Of a stretch of DNA of 64,000 nucleotides, positions 23,578-36,292 are shown in pieces. Each line of letters begins with the position of its first letter. Position 1 is the stretch's first letter. Below the pieces are notes generated by a model. The model was not told the origin of the DNA and made no database searches. It saw nothing but the letters and a program-made list of their open reading frames with translations. Where the stretch lies: NCBI GenBank assembly GCA_030340625.1, contig JAOPHQ010002057.1, positions 1 through 64,000 of the forward strand, written 5' to 3'. This stretch comes from Merluccius polli (taxonomy: Eukaryota > Chordata > Actinopteri > Gadiformes > Merlucciidae). Both the position numbers and the translations under genes were made by a program.

Positions 23578-23839
23578 GTAAGTGTTTCAATCGTAATCTA
23601 CCCTAAGTATAGCTAATACTCAAATGTATTATCCATCCATCCATCCATCTTCTTCCGCTTAAAAAGGTAATGAACATATTCACATATATGAATCATGTCT
23701 TTACGTTTTCAGTTTACGTTACAGATACAATTTGTCATGAATGCATTTTATTTATTTATTTTTTGTGTTAGAAATTCACTTGACTTGAGTTCTGATAGCT
23801 ATTGCTTATTGTCTTCTTGTTCTTATTTAGATGCTTGGT

Positions 23840-23957
23840 TGGAGGATATTTTTGGTCATAATTAAAATTAAAAGTTAAAATGATTATTATTTTACTACAC
23901 TACTAGGAATAATCAGGCCATGAATAGTCTTAAAAGGAAAAAGGAAATTGCAAAAGC
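23840..23957 (+). repeat. Left arm of long inverted repeat in TLR-C intron 1
   Basis: Pairs with 27690-27814. Same family as in genes A and B. Confidence 0.6.
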
Positions 23958-24228
23958 ATAAATGGAAAGCAGGGGGACCTTGATGAGGGGGAGCAATGGC
24001 TTTAACGTGATGGAGTGTTGTAACATGTCTGTCCATGTGGCCTCACACACAAAGTCACCAGTGAAAGGAGCGTTAAACGAGAAAGCAGAAAGACAGTGCA
24101 GCAGGTAACAGGCTAACATAGCTATATTAGCTGTTATTTGCTGGCATGCATGACTAACGTTACGTTGATACCATGGCCACTTGCAAACCAACAGATGGTG
24201 TCAAGTCCCTTGTCACCTGCATTATTGT

Positions 24229-24657
24229 CAGTGGCGACTGGTCATTAGGGGCAAGTGGGGCTCGGCCCCACCTACTCTCAAAAAAAAGAAAAAAGAAAAT
24301 TATATATATATATATATAAGAAAAGTACTGTAAAATAATACGTTTGGCGCTTTTAGTTCATTTTTAGTCGACCCTAGCTTGCTTCTTCAGACTGAGTTCG
24401 TCTGGAGGGGCAACAAGAGTGGCTCTAGCCCCACCAGCATGTGTATTGGACTTGAAAAATTGAAATGCGCATGTTCAGAGTGTTTCTCTGTTGAAGTGGA
24501 CGGAGATTATTTTACTTCTGGTGGGGCTAGCCCCACCGGGACCGCCATGGACATAAATGGTTCATTCCACTACAGCGTAATTAAATTTTTCACAGTTCAT
24601 TGGCGGTAGTGTGCGGCGCGCGTGATGAGTCATGACTCGAGTGACCTCGTCCTCACC
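24229..24657. mobile_element. hAT-type element, right half deleted
   Basis: Starts CAGTGGCG after ATTATTGT (24221-24228), as at 9686, but the sequence jumps at 'cctcacctg' directly to 'attgggctaacc', which in the B copy lies beyond the right end. A few-base microhomology (ctg) marks the deletion point. Confidence 0.75.
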
Positions 24658-24863
24658 TGATTGGGCTAACCTTAGTTAGCTAAAGTTACAGCACAAATCT
24701 ACACTAAAATGTCTCGGCTAGCTCAATCTTACCCAAGTAACTAACATTAATCACAGCAGGTTTTAATTGGCTGTAGATTAAACTGTTGACAGGTGTCCGC
24801 TGGTGTTCACACCCTGTGGCACATTTTCAGGTGTTTGCATATAAATATACTGTATACATATAT

Positions 24864-25590
24864 TAGGGCTGTCAAACGATTATTTTTTTTAACTGATTAA
24901 TCGCATAGTATTGGCGAGTTAGCACGATTAATCGCAGTTTTTAAATTCTATTTTAAATCCACTCCCATTGAAGTTAAATGAGATAATCAAATGGAATGAC
25001 ACATTGTCATTCATACCAAATAAGGAGAACTCCAGTGTAAACTGATTCTGGGATGTTCAGTATGAGCACGAGTTCCAACGTTACCATGGTGATTAAAGGA
25101 GAACTCCGGTGTAAACTGGTTCTGGGATGTTTAGTATGAGAACAAGTTCCAACGTTCCATGGAGAGCAAAAAAAGCCGATACGACGCGAAGCTAAGTTCG
25201 CTGTTTTTAGCCGATTCTACCAAACTGCTATATGTTTGAGTGCTAAGGGCATCTGACCTGGTAAAAAATAAATCGCTTTTTTAAAGCACTTACAAGGGTA
25301 GAAATAGCCTGACACTTCTGTGGTAGTATAATGAGGGTCTTAACATATAAAACGAGGCATTGACAACTTCGTAAGTGTACAGATAGTTTATTAAAAAGCA
25401 TATTTTATACACACAATACCTTCAGTAGTTCACCCGTCGACGCCATGTTTTTTTTTAGGCTGATAAGTCAATTGACGAACAGAGAGCTCGCGTGCGATCA
25501 CGCGAGTGTGTTAATGCATCATTTTTTCTTAATCGAAAAAATCGAATAAGATTGCGTTAACGCGTTATTATCGCGCTAATTTTGACAGCC

Positions 25591-25593
<3 letters not shown>
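24864..25593. mobile_element. hAT-type MITE with both ends
   Basis: The ends TAGGGCTGTCAAA and TTTTGACAGCCCTA are inverted repeats. It lies in an AT-rich target followed by (AT)n to 25625, so the target duplication is ambiguous. The interior contains 'cgattaatcgc' motifs at both ends and a fragment related to the foldback element of gene A. Confidence 0.75.
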
Positions 25594-25628
<35 letters not shown>

Positions 25629-26229
25629 TCGTGGTTACAGGTTCATACTATACAAGTGCAGTAAATAGCTACTGTAAGGAATGATAGATTTAATTACAAG
25701 ATTTATCGCATAGACTGCTGGAGGTTATTCTTCAGCCACACTATTTGTGTACTTGTCCCTCATGTTTGAAGGAGTTTTGTACTTCATTGAACTGATCATT
25801 AACATGTTTATGCTTGATGCTAGCATCACCGGCCGTGGTGACTTGGCTGCTGTCAGCTGATCTTCTGCTACTCCTATGCGGTCCGCTGCATTGGGTCAGT
25901 AACATAACATGATCTTTCGTCTGTGGAAAGATTAAACAGCCACAGCCAACAGCTCCACTGTTTTTCTGTTGCACTGACTTGCACACAGAGATTTTATTAA
26001 CCGCAGGTTTATATTACCTACTATTACAGTAATTCAGTTAGGATTATGTAGAGTTGGTCATTTGTTCTGCTGTCTTTGGAAGAATTTAACTTTTAATTTG
26101 TTAATTTGTATATTTGTATTTGAATAAAAGTGGAAATTGGCGTGACAATTGTTATTACTTCTAATTTTAGGATAATAAAATGTTTAAATAAGTGTTCTTC
26201 AATAAGCTGCTGCAGTAATGGGAGGTTCC

Positions 26230-26755
26230 TAGCCTAGAACTCTAGACACCCCCTAGCGGCAGCAAATTTATTTGGCAGCTAGTGTAGGTCTAGCAAAGCT
26301 CCGTCCGCTTTTTGGTGCTGGAAACACCAAGTATGTCTGACCAATCACAGCGTGAGGGGCGGAGTCGAAAGCCGGGCTACCTAATGACGACAGAAATGCG
26401 ACGGTTCTGTGTTAGAGGTAAACAATGGCTGCTGCTGCTGGCGAACGGCTGTCTTTCCACTCGGCTTTGGCCACGACTCTTCAAGACTTGAAGTTAACAT
26501 TTTATTTGAGAAAAGAACAAAGAACGGCACTGAAGTCTTTCCTCGAAAATAAATATGTATTCTGAGTTTTGATTAATTATGTAGTCAGAGCCGTCGCTCT
26601 GACTACGTCACCTTCTTCGTTGCTCTGATTGGTTGTAGCGCTATCCTATTGCGTGCAGAGGGAACTTGAAAGACAACCGTTTATCCCGCCCACACTGCCA
26701 ACGGAGCTGCGCCAGACCTTACATCTTTCTGATGTAGGTCTGGCTTGCCAGGCTA
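26230..26755. mobile_element. Element with 9-bp target duplication, family member 1
   Basis: Flanked by a perfect GGAGGTTCC (26221-26229 and 26756-26764); the empty site is at about 12533. Ends are TAGCCTAG and, inverted, TAGCCTGG. A second member is at 55684. An internal frame on the + strand (from 'atggctgctgctgctggcg' near 26423) gives ...TFYLRKEQRTALKSFLENKYVF, resembling the stretch before the ATP-binding loop of RecQ-type helicases (weak). Duplications of 9 bp are typical of Mutator-like elements; the family is not certain. Confidence 0.7.
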
Positions 26756-26764
26756 GGAGGTTCC

Positions 26765-27689
26765 CACACCAGGTCTCAAACACCGCTCTCTCAGACAGTC
26801 AGACAGTCTAGACACAAAAACATAACACGGCGGTGATACAACTTCCAATTAAAAACCAGCTGGCTCTGCTGTTGCCATGGCTACCCACAGACGCCTTTAA
26901 AGTCAGTGTAAACAAAAAGTAAATATATGTTTAGAGTTGGTCACACTATAGAAAAATGTGTTATTAACCACCAAATAAGAATGATTAAAAATGATTAAAA
27001 ATTAGGATTCAAAATCGTGAAAAAAATAAGCAGCTCAGCTCTGAGGGCGTGTCCGCTGTCAAACTAATAACTGTCAAACTCGCGATTGAGCACGACAAGC
27101 AGTGACGCAACTGCGCTCTGGTTGTTAGGGGCGGGGCGATGCTAAGGGATAGCGCATTATGTCACCATGTACCATTTAATCCCCGCCCATAAAATCCTGA
27201 ATGCAAAAATGGTGAAAAATAGAAAAACGGTCTAACTTCACAAGTCAACATTAAATGGCTATACAGTCTTTTTACATGTTTTCAGCCATGACTTTCTAAC
27301 GTGTTTAGAAACTAATCTCAGAGTTTGCTTCACGCGGTCGTTAAGTGAGCAAGTCAACATCACACAACCTCCTGTACATAACACCCACTACCAACAGGAT
27401 CTGGTGAACTATGTCCACATAGTGTCCACTACAATACAATAAAACACTCTTTAAAACAATCTCATGAAAATGCTGTACAAGCGGCAGAAGATTATGGCAA
27501 ACATAAGGCTTTGGGCTAGCTGGGCGGCGTTTGTTTTTTTATTTAAGCTTTTAATTTTAGTATTTCCATTTAAGCTTTTCCATTTCCCATTTTGAGTTTC
27601 ATATTTGATGTTTCCTTTTTCTTATTTCCATTGCCATTTTCTATTTAATCTTTACAATTTAAGCTTTCAGTTTGAGCATTTCCATTTAA
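26765..27689. other. Duplicated intron sequence
   Basis: Matches 12540-13510 of gene B with one internal deletion near 27053. No gene seen. Confidence 0.6.
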
Positions 27690-27814
27690 GCTTTTGCAAT
27701 TAATTATGGCCTGATTATTCCTAGTAGTGTAGTAAAATAATAATCATTTAAATTGTATCTCTTTTAATTTTCTATTTAGACTTTTAATTTTAATTATGAC
27801 CAAAATATCCTCCA
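27690..27814 (-). repeat. Right arm of long inverted repeat in TLR-C intron 1
   Basis: Reverse complement of 23840-23957. Confidence 0.6.
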
Positions 27815-28360
27815 TAGTTCTCAACAGTTTCTTAAAATTGCATTTTTTTACATTTTTTAAATCTTTCAAAGCGTATTAATTGTATGCTTTGGATAAAAAG
27901 CTGAATTACTAAATATTGAAATGCTCACACAAACACACACATACACGGGACAGAGGTCTGGATTAGCACTAACTCTCAACATTTCTAATTTGGACTGAAA
28001 CATCCATGATCACCCATATATATATACGATTATAATGTAAATGTAAGATGTAAAAAAAGTTTGTGGGATTTTTTGTTTGTTTGGTGGTTTTAAACCAATA
28101 AAGACATGGTAAAGTGTTTGAAACATTATCTACCGTTGGTTAGCATGTTATTACGAGTTGAAGTTTGTACGTTTGTATATAAGAAGTAAACATTTTCATG
28201 AAAACTCAAACACAGCATATAGGATGCTATGCCTCAATGACCCCTGTCTGTGTATCTTTGTGTGTCTGTTTGACAGTGTTTTTGGATTGACTGTTTTCAC
28301 GTGAGTGATCCCAAGCACTGGAAGAATTTAACCAAACAGAACAAAGACGAAAGAATTACG

Positions 28361-31300
28361 ATGTCATTAAGAGGAACTTGCTTCTTGTCATTGGGAATGT
28401 ATTATTTATTTTTTACTCTGAACAGTTTTGTTTTTCCAACTGTTGGTTATGTGCTGAAGGACTGCTGGATCACACGGGACACACAGGCCATCTGTAAGCC
28501 GTTTAATAGAACATTAAATGTATTTCCAGAGGATATTCCAGCAAGAGTGACGACTATGGACCTGTCGGGAAACAACATTTCCAAACTAAAAAAAAAAGAT
28601 TTGGAAGATTTACCAAACCTGCTGCGCTTAGACCTGACAAGCAACCGGATCTCCAAGATTGAATCTGGCACTTTTGTGAGTCAACTCGCCCTAGACGTGT
28701 TGATTTTAACCAATAATAACCTTAGTAAACTGCAGGAGGGTATGTTTGATGGCTTAGTCAATCTCAGAGATTTGAGACTGAATCACAATACTATCCAAAC
28801 AATAGCACCCACCTCTTGTAAGTCGCTGACCAAGCTAAAGTATTTGTACCTCGGCAATAACAAACTGCACCACTTAACAGACATTCAGCACATCTTACAG
28901 CATACACCACATTTACAAAACCTGTACATTCAATCAAACCATATTTCTACTTTTAATTCGTGGGATCTGTCGAATAAGTCTACAGAACTTGTTTCACTTG
29001 ATTTGTCTCTAAATCAGCTTGTGGTCTTTAGGCTCACTGCAGATATCTTTCCCAACCTCACAGCACTGTACCTTGAGGACCGTGGTAAAAAGCATAGTAT
29101 CGTCTGGGAGGTGAATGACACATCGTACCTTAGTGGCGTGTCCAATATAGATATCAGTGGGTTTTGCTCCTCATTACCTGTACAGGAAGTTCTACAGACG
29201 TTTAACTCCTCACTGATGTATCTCAAGTTAAACCATATGAATCAAAACTTAAAAGTTCTCATCAATATTTCCTGCAACATCCCATCGCTGACCTCTCTTA
29301 CAGTCCAAAATAATGGAATCAAAGTTATTAGTTCAGACATGCTGCACTTGTGCACAAATGTGAAGGAGTTGGATTTTGGGGGAAATAAAATTACTGACAT
29401 CTCTGAAAATGCATTTCAATCTCTTAGGCAGCTAAACAATTTAACCATAAAGCAAAACCATCTCTCATCCGTCCCCCATGCCATAAGGAATGTATCAAAA
29501 CTCTTAAAACTGGATCTCAGCTTCAATGACATCAGTGTGCTTGGCTGTGATGATTTTGACAATATGATAAGTCTCACAATTCTCCATCTAAACAATAATC
29601 ATTTCTGGGCTCTGAAGGATTGTGTTTTCAAAGATTTGGTCAATTTAAAGCACTTGGAGTTGCAAAGCAACAGCATTACCATGTTAAACAGTGCCTTCAA
29701 AAAAACCATGCCAAATCTTCAAGTACTTAAATTGTTTAACAATCAACTTGCTGTTCTACGTTGTGGAGAATTTGAAGCTTTGAAATCCCTCCAGAATCTG
29801 TCATTAAATGATAATAAATTAAATACACTTGAAGAAGGGGCTTTTCATGGACTGTCCAATCTTACGTATCTTTCACTTGCATCAAATGAACTTCAAAAAA
29901 CTTCTATTACAAACACTGTTTTTCGGGACTTGACAGCTTTAAAAACATTGCAGTTTATGAACAATCACATGAAATATAAATCGGAAAAGCCCATTCCAAA
30001 TCCACCATTTGCTGAGCTTTCACAACTAGATACATTACTTATTTCTAGTCAACGTTCTCGACTTCAGTCTTGGCTCCCTCAAAACTTTCTACAAGGCCTG
30101 ACAAATTTGTCAAAACTCAATATCAAAAGTGGCCAGCTTAAATCTCTGCACCCACACACCTTTAACTATACTCCTAATTTGAATGTGCTTTACTTCAGTT
30201 CAAATGATTTTACAGACATTCCCTACAATTTGTTTTCCCCGATTAAAAAACTAAAAAGTCTCTACATCTCACGGATGAGCCTTTGGTCTCTAGATTTTCT
30301 GCTCCATGCTAACCTCACAGAGCTGGAGTTCTTGCAGGTCAGGAAGAATGACTTTTCTGTGATTAGAGAGCCAGTGATGAAGTCTTTGCCAGCAATTGCA
30401 TACCTGGACATGCAGGGTAATAGCTTCACCTGTGACTGTGACAACGCATGGTTCATCCAATGGGTAATCTCCAACAATCAAACACAAGTGTCTGATGCGT
30501 ACAACTTTGAATGCAACTACCCTCCAAACCTTAAAGGTAAAAAACTGTTGGACATTGACGTCCATTCTTGTACAGTAGACCTGGGCTTCGTCTGTTATAT
30601 TTCAACGATGTGTGCGGTCATCATGACCATAGCGGTCTCCTTCACCCACCATTTCCTGCAATGGCATCTGGTCTATGCCTACTACCTCCTGCTGGCGTTC
30701 CTCTACAACAAAAAGCACAGGGATGACCGTGCTTATCAATATGACGCCTTCATCTCCTACAACGCAAACGATGAGCGCTGGGTGCTGGGGGAGCTGCTGC
30801 CCAAGCTGGAGGACGAGCAGGGCTGGAGACTGTGTCTGCACCACCGAGACTTCCAGCCAGGTGAGGAGACCTATCCGGAATATCCTCTTCACCTCCTTCA
30901 CCTCTATTAGCATACATGCTCGCGTAAATGTAGATGCTTGACCGGGGGTCCAAATGTTACATAAAGAGCAGATAGATTTGTCCTAGAACTTGTCTTCACG
31001 CTATCTCTGAGAGAGAAAAGGGGTTTTCTAAAGCCATCTACTGGATGGATCCATGTTAATGCATTGTCACTGACCAATATTTTCCAGGAAGGTCCATCAT
31101 GGACAACATTACTGATGCCATCTATGGCAGCCGGAAGACCATCTGTGTGGTCAGTCGCAATTACTTGGAGAGTGAATGGTGCTCCAGAGAGATCCAGGTA
31201 GCCAGGTAAGAACACCTCGCTATTCCTCACCAGAATAAGATCATTCACTGAACAAGCTTTGTATGTGTACGTGTGCAATTGGTCTTTCACCAGCTTTTAA

Positions 31301-31689
31301 TTTGTATTCAGAATATTAGGTCAGGTGAGAAAGTGTAATGTAGAACAGATGTACAATTAAAGAACAGAGGAATCAATGGTAAGTGAGTGTAAAATGCAAC
31401 ATTTCCATTTCCCTGCAGCTTCCGTCTGTTTGACGAGCAGAAGGACGTGCTAATCCTGGTGTTTCTGGAGGACATTCCCATGCAGCAGCTGTCTCCGTAC
31501 TACCGCATGAGGAGGCTCCTGAAGAGCCAAACGTACCTGAGCTGGTCCCGGGCGGGCGCACACCCAGACCTGTTCTGGGAGAAGCTCCGCCAGGCCCTGA
31601 AGACCCGGGAGCACCCGGCGGGTGAGCACCTACGCCTCGCCGTGGTGGATGGCCCCCCAGGAGAGAGACCAGACCAGTTAAAGGCTTAA
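28361..31689 (+). CDS. Toll-like receptor C (TLR11 subfamily)
   Basis: Coding exons 28361-30860, 31088-31205 and 31419-31689 give 962 residues. The acceptor TTTGACAG ends at 28276 and the first in-frame ATG is 28361. Domain order and motifs are as in gene A: signal peptide 1-30, LRRs, LRRCT, transmembrane about 741-761, YDAFISY 794-800, RDFQPG, FW. The ectodomain is very close to A. The C-terminus is three residues longer (PDQLKA) because the TAG used by the other copies reads TTA here. From there on the 3' flank is unlike that of the others and lacks the SINE, so C has kept or gained a different 3' UTR at a duplication junction. Confidence 0.93.
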
Positions 31690-32475
31690 GACATGCTGGG
31701 GGAAGGGGGGGGTGTTCTACTGCCAGTGGAGATATGAGGTCTGTCTGTAGGGAGGGAAAGTGAAACAGTTCCACTTGCTTGCTTTGTTCAAACTCTCGGG
31801 TGAAATGCATTGATTTTTTCCCATAGAGTTATTTTATGAAAATATCATTATAGGCTGTGTTGCAAAAATCAAAATCAGCATTCCTATTTCTGGTTAAATT
31901 GATATATCTAGCATTGATTTTGATTATGTTCTTGAACACACGTACCTTTACCAAAACCACGTTATTGCATGTGTTTTGAGTAGCTCTATAGCATATTACT
32001 TTATTTCTTTGAAATGGATAACCGATGTCATTGTTCATTTGGAATTAAACTAGTATTTCTTTCTAAAAAGGGTTTATAAAATGTGTTTTTTTTGTCGCTA
32101 TTCAGAACTTCCACTATTTCAAGAGTAATATTGCCTTACGTTGGCATGTCCCATTAGGCCTACATACTTTTAGACTGTGATGCATCTTCGGAATTAAGAC
32201 TTGAGAGTGTGAGACATAAACTTTCCCACACAGTGAGGGTAACATTTAGCTCTGTTGTCTCTGTTTATTAGTTCTGCGCCACAACTCTCTTTTTTCCATC
32301 ATTCTATTCCCTAACTTACTTCCCCAGTTAAAAAGAAGTCAAGTCAAATGTCAGAGTTGTGGAATTGAAACCATGTCTTGTCCTATCTTACCTTATCTTA
32401 CTTCCTCTCGAACAAATTTTGTGCTGACCAATGCTGTTCCTGCGTCCATCACATCGCCCAACAACAATGCGTGTA
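31690..32475. other. 3' flank of TLR-C / upstream region of TLR-D
   Basis: The second half (from about 32085) matches the upstream region of gene E (from about 45340). No gene recognised. Confidence 0.45.
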
Positions 32476-32479
32476 CGCT

Positions 32480-32718
32480 TGTCACAGGCAGGGGGACCCA
32501 AATGCAGACAAAGGAGGCAGGAGTTGGGAGTGCGAGAACAGGGTTTAATGTGAGGAGCAGGGAATGGCAGGGAAGGATGCAGGACCTCCAGGCAGACATG
32601 GCAGGCAGGGCTGGGGCGTGGATAGGTGAGGAGCAGGGAATGGCAGGGAAGGAAGAAGGACCTCCAGGCAGACAGGACAGACACGGCAGGCAGGGCAGCA
32701 GAGGGAGCAGTGGCACAA
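32480..32718. mobile_element. Short insertion with 4-bp target duplication
   Basis: Flanked by CGCT (32476-32479 and 32719-32722); the copy upstream of gene E has the empty site ('tgtacgctagtacac', about 45680). It starts TGTCACAGGCAGGGGGACCC and contains a tandem repeat of 'gcagggaatggcagggaagga' with 'acctccaggcagac'. It looks LTR-derived, but the 3' end (GGCACAA) is not canonical. Confidence 0.55.
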
Positions 32719-32749
32719 CGCTAGTACACACTGATTATTTTCTCTGCTT

Positions 32750-33153
32750 TGTGATGAATGTATAATTGCACATATGTATCAACAGACTGTAATATCCTCA
32801 CATAGCCACAAGGGAACAGAAAGAAATATATAAGTTGTATTAACCGCACCTGGCCACCAGATGGCGGCACACATGATACACTGGGGGCGGGTGCTTAACA
32901 CTAGCCAATCAGAGCATATTATGCGTCATAGAGGCCACGCCTGCCCAGGTACTACCAAACCACACATCCGGGGGAAGGACAGAAACCCCCAGGCAACGTA
33001 TCTGGACAGATACACAGCTAAGGGTAGCTCCACGCGTGAATTTTACAATTCCTCTCCATTTGCTTCATAGATAATATACCTAAAGTTAAACAAATAAAGT
33101 GAGTTAAAAGCGATCCTGTGTCGGCGGCCTTCTTCCTCAAAGAACACACTACA
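32750..33153 (+). mobile_element. Solo LTR, 404 bp, 4-bp target duplication
   Basis: Flanked by GCTT (32746-32749 and 33154-33157), with TG...CA ends (TGTGATG...CACTACA). The empty site is upstream of gene E (about 45705). Contains 'caaataaag' near its end as a polyadenylation signal. The inverted copy at 19005-19408 has the same length. Confidence 0.75.
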
Positions 33154-33157
33154 GCTT

Positions 33158-34251
33158 ACTTTCTTTTATTACTTCACTATTAAGAATAAATCCTAATCAT
33201 TTCACTATTAAGTCAAACCGTCTGATCATTGAAAGTTCAACATTTTCCATCACACCTGTATACAAAAGAGTCTGCCTCATTTGTAACCATGCTGTCCGCA
33301 ACAGGTCCAGATAGCTCATTGGATGCCGTGGTCATCTCAGTGACGCTGCACTGAATAGTGCATCATTTAGTGTAGTTGTGGTCTTCTACTGCAGGATCCA
33401 TCCAGTGAGTTTGAGCATCACACAATGCTTGTAACCAAGCGTTGCAACTATGGCAGCTGAGGGCCATTCTTTGCGCTTTTTCAGAAAATGTTCGGAGCCT
33501 AATGAAATCGGTTTAATATGTTTAATACTACGGCGGGGGTCCAGTCCGTCACTGCCACGGAGCGAGTAACGGATGGCTCACAGTACGGATGAGCACGGAT
33601 GTCTCACAGTAACGGACGTTGCGATCAGCTGATTTTGCGCAGTTCTCCAGTGTGCGCGCGGTGCACAGAGCACACAGCGCTCCGGCTCCGTTTGCCTTTT
33701 TTTTTTGCAGGTGGGGAAACGCAGAAGTAGTACAAGATACAAGTTTTATTTTGATGACCTGATGGTGAGTTACGCAAAAGCGCTGTAGTGGCACAAGTGA
33801 CGTTACGCATCGCTGATTATGGGCGCGCATGCGTACTTGCGTACCAGTTATGTGCACCCCTGTTTATAACTGTAGTTAGATCCATTGTGCGCACTACCTT
33901 TTTAATTTGTATACACCACACTGCTGATTGGGTAACACTTCTGACACAACCACCACATGAGAGGAAACGTACTGGTTGCACACCATACCACAACATTTCC
34001 AGAAACATTGTTCAATCTGTAAACCGTAGAAACTGAACGTGCCCCTGATGTCGTTCGGCCGGGGAGTAGGGGCCAACTTTGAATGTTGTTTACAAACTGC
34101 AACCGATATATCCTACTCATTGTGCCTTTACTGAATGTGTTTAACCCTCAGGCAGCTAAATCCTGGCTGGATATCAAATTAGAGAACTATAAAACTATTT
34201 TTTTTAAAAAGAAGAAGTCCCCTTTTTGTTGTTTTAATTAACCTTCTTTCA
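33158..34251. other. Upstream region of TLR-D
   Basis: Partly shared with the region before gene E (about 45705-46910). 33535-33830 is present only here and holds no recognisable gene. Confidence 0.45.
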
Positions 34252-34263
34252 CTTCCTCATTTA
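34252..34263 (+). promoter_or_regulatory. CTTCCTCATTTA motif before TLR-D exon 1
   Basis: Identical 12-mer in the second subgroup of TLR copies, here within CACTTCCTCATTTATAA, which combines a PU.1-like site and a TATA-like string. Confidence 0.4.
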
Positions 34264-34269
34264 TAACCA

Positions 34270-34400
34270 AGTGGACCACAAAACACTTTCAAACCAGTTC
34301 ATTAACACATACTTTTGGTTTGCACAGGGTTATGTATCGAGAAAAGGACTTCATCGAGAAACTAAATATTTTGGTGGGATTTGGATTGAGGAAAAAAAAT
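34270..34400 (+). other. TLR-D non-coding exon 1 (5' UTR)
   Basis: Ends before the GTAAGT donor at 34401; shares 'aaactaaatattttggtgggatttggattga' with gene E. Joined to the acceptor ending at 36136. The intron is 1736 bp, the shortest of the five, and lacks the long inverted-repeat module. An open frame of 63 codons crosses it but does not continue into the coding exon. Confidence 0.5.
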
Positions 34401-36158
34401 GTAAGTGTTTGAAACTTTGTTTTGTTCGGTTTTTGTTTTTCTACAGTATGGATAAAACTTAAATGTATGATCTTTCTGCAAAAAGGGAATGTACATATGA
34501 CAATTTAAAAAACTCCCCAATGGGAATTGTTAGGCTATCACAGACGTCATTATGTAACCTTCTGTCATCCTTCTCAAGGTTTCTTCCCGCTGGGTTTAGG
34601 GAATTCCTTTATTGCATCTATTGAGTCATTATTTAATTATTCAACGTTTTTTGTTTTGTAAGAGATAACAGTTTATTGTGTTAGTGTATGAGAATTAAGC
34701 TGTACTGTTGGATATGATAATTGGTCAGCTGGTATTTGTTTGCATCTTCAATATCAATTGAAGTTAGATGGTATTCATATTCATATACAGCTGTGTATTT
34801 CTTTTAATATTGAATTCACATTTTTGTAAATGTTAAAAGTAAAAACAGCCACAGATCAAAGCGAAAATAAACATTTTGTGATCCACCCACCCACAACCAT
34901 TCCCCAGAATTTCCCCAGGAAGTCAGACATTTAGACAATGATATGATATGATACGGATCCTATGGCAAAGAAACAGATGAGGTTATTTGTTGACTTTGGA
35001 ACATATCTTGTGTTGTGATACAAAACTCCCATGCACTTGACTACTCTGCTGTCAAGCTTTGCCTCCACCGCCCAGCCTCCACCTCCACCTCCCCAGCCTC
35101 CACCTCTCTAGTTCAGATACTACCATGGCTCAAATGTTAAATGATAAATCAAGGCATTGAATCAAATTGCAATGTTTTTTTCTTGGGCCCACTCTTGTAT
35201 ACACATGGGTTTTTTCTGCACTACGCTCCCTGTTTTAGCTCAACATGCTGCTTGGCTAATCCAGGGAGCGTCTTAGGAGCGAAGCCAGCAGCACCAAGCA
35301 TAACTGTATTTCCATTTGTCGCAATAAATGGTTCAATTTATGACAACAGTGTTCCTAATTAAATATATACCTAATGAAAGCTGCCATAACGGAGTAACAG
35401 ATATGTAAGAATTAAGCCAGTCATGATGTGAAACCCATTCAGCAGGCAAAGATACACACACACACACACGCACCAGATCTGGATTAGCACCAACTCCAAC
35501 ACTGCCTGGCCGGAAACATCCAGTTTCTGCATTTGCCTTTATATAGCCTATGATTCATGTAAAACACATTTTTGTGGGATTTGTTGTTTTCGATGATTTT
35601 TGTTAAATCGATGGGACATGGGTTTTCTGAAATGAAAAAATGTAAGGTTTTATCTACCACAATTTATTCACACATTGATATTTTTATAGTAGGTTTATGG
35701 CTATGACTCAAATTAATTATGTTGCTGCAAAATGTTAACATGTTATCATGTGTTTAAGTTTGTATGTTTACGAGAAGTATAAGTTTCCATGAAAACTCAA
35801 ACCCATAGCATACAGGATGTGTCATGGAGAATGCTAGCAGTTCTTCACTTTGGTTCAGTGATTGAAGACAAGGCAGAGAGATAATACAACGCAATAGCAG
35901 AGGAAAATAAATGAACGTGAGGTCAGTTGCAGAGTGAACAATAACATCAAAGCTGTGCATGCATACGGTTTTGTTTCTCTGGTGTTTGAGTGTTTAGACT
36001 ATGCCATTATATGGCATTCAAATGATGGCAAGCAGGACAATATATTCCACAGATGCTATGCCTCAACAGTATTTCGATAACGGATTGTAATTACCCCTGT
36101 CTGTGTATCTTGTGTGTGTGTGTGTCTGTTTGACAGTGTTTTTGGATTGGCGGTTTTC

Positions 36159-36164
36159 ATGTGA
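36159..36164 (+). promoter_or_regulatory. Start-stop upstream ORF (ATGTGA) in TLR-D leader
   Basis: Within the predicted 5' UTR part of the coding exon (which starts at 36137), ATG is followed at once by TGA. Gene E has the same at 50241-50246; A and C read 'cacgtgag' here. A second short uORF begins at 'atggaaatccattg' (about 36218). Minimal uORFs can stall ribosomes, so translational damping in D and E is possible (inference). Confidence 0.4.
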
Positions 36165-36292
36165 CGGATCCCTAGCACGGGAAGAAGTTAACCAAACGAA
36201 ACCAAGACTTAGTAGGAATGGAAATCCATTGTCTTGGAAATTACCAACATTAACAAAACTTTTTGGGTGCTCGAATGAAAACAGAAATCGCG

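Noticed and set aside
32373..32765. 130-residue ORF upstream of TLR-D
   Set aside because: It spans the short 32480-32718 insertion and its repeats; the frame is not conserved in the matching region before TLR-E.
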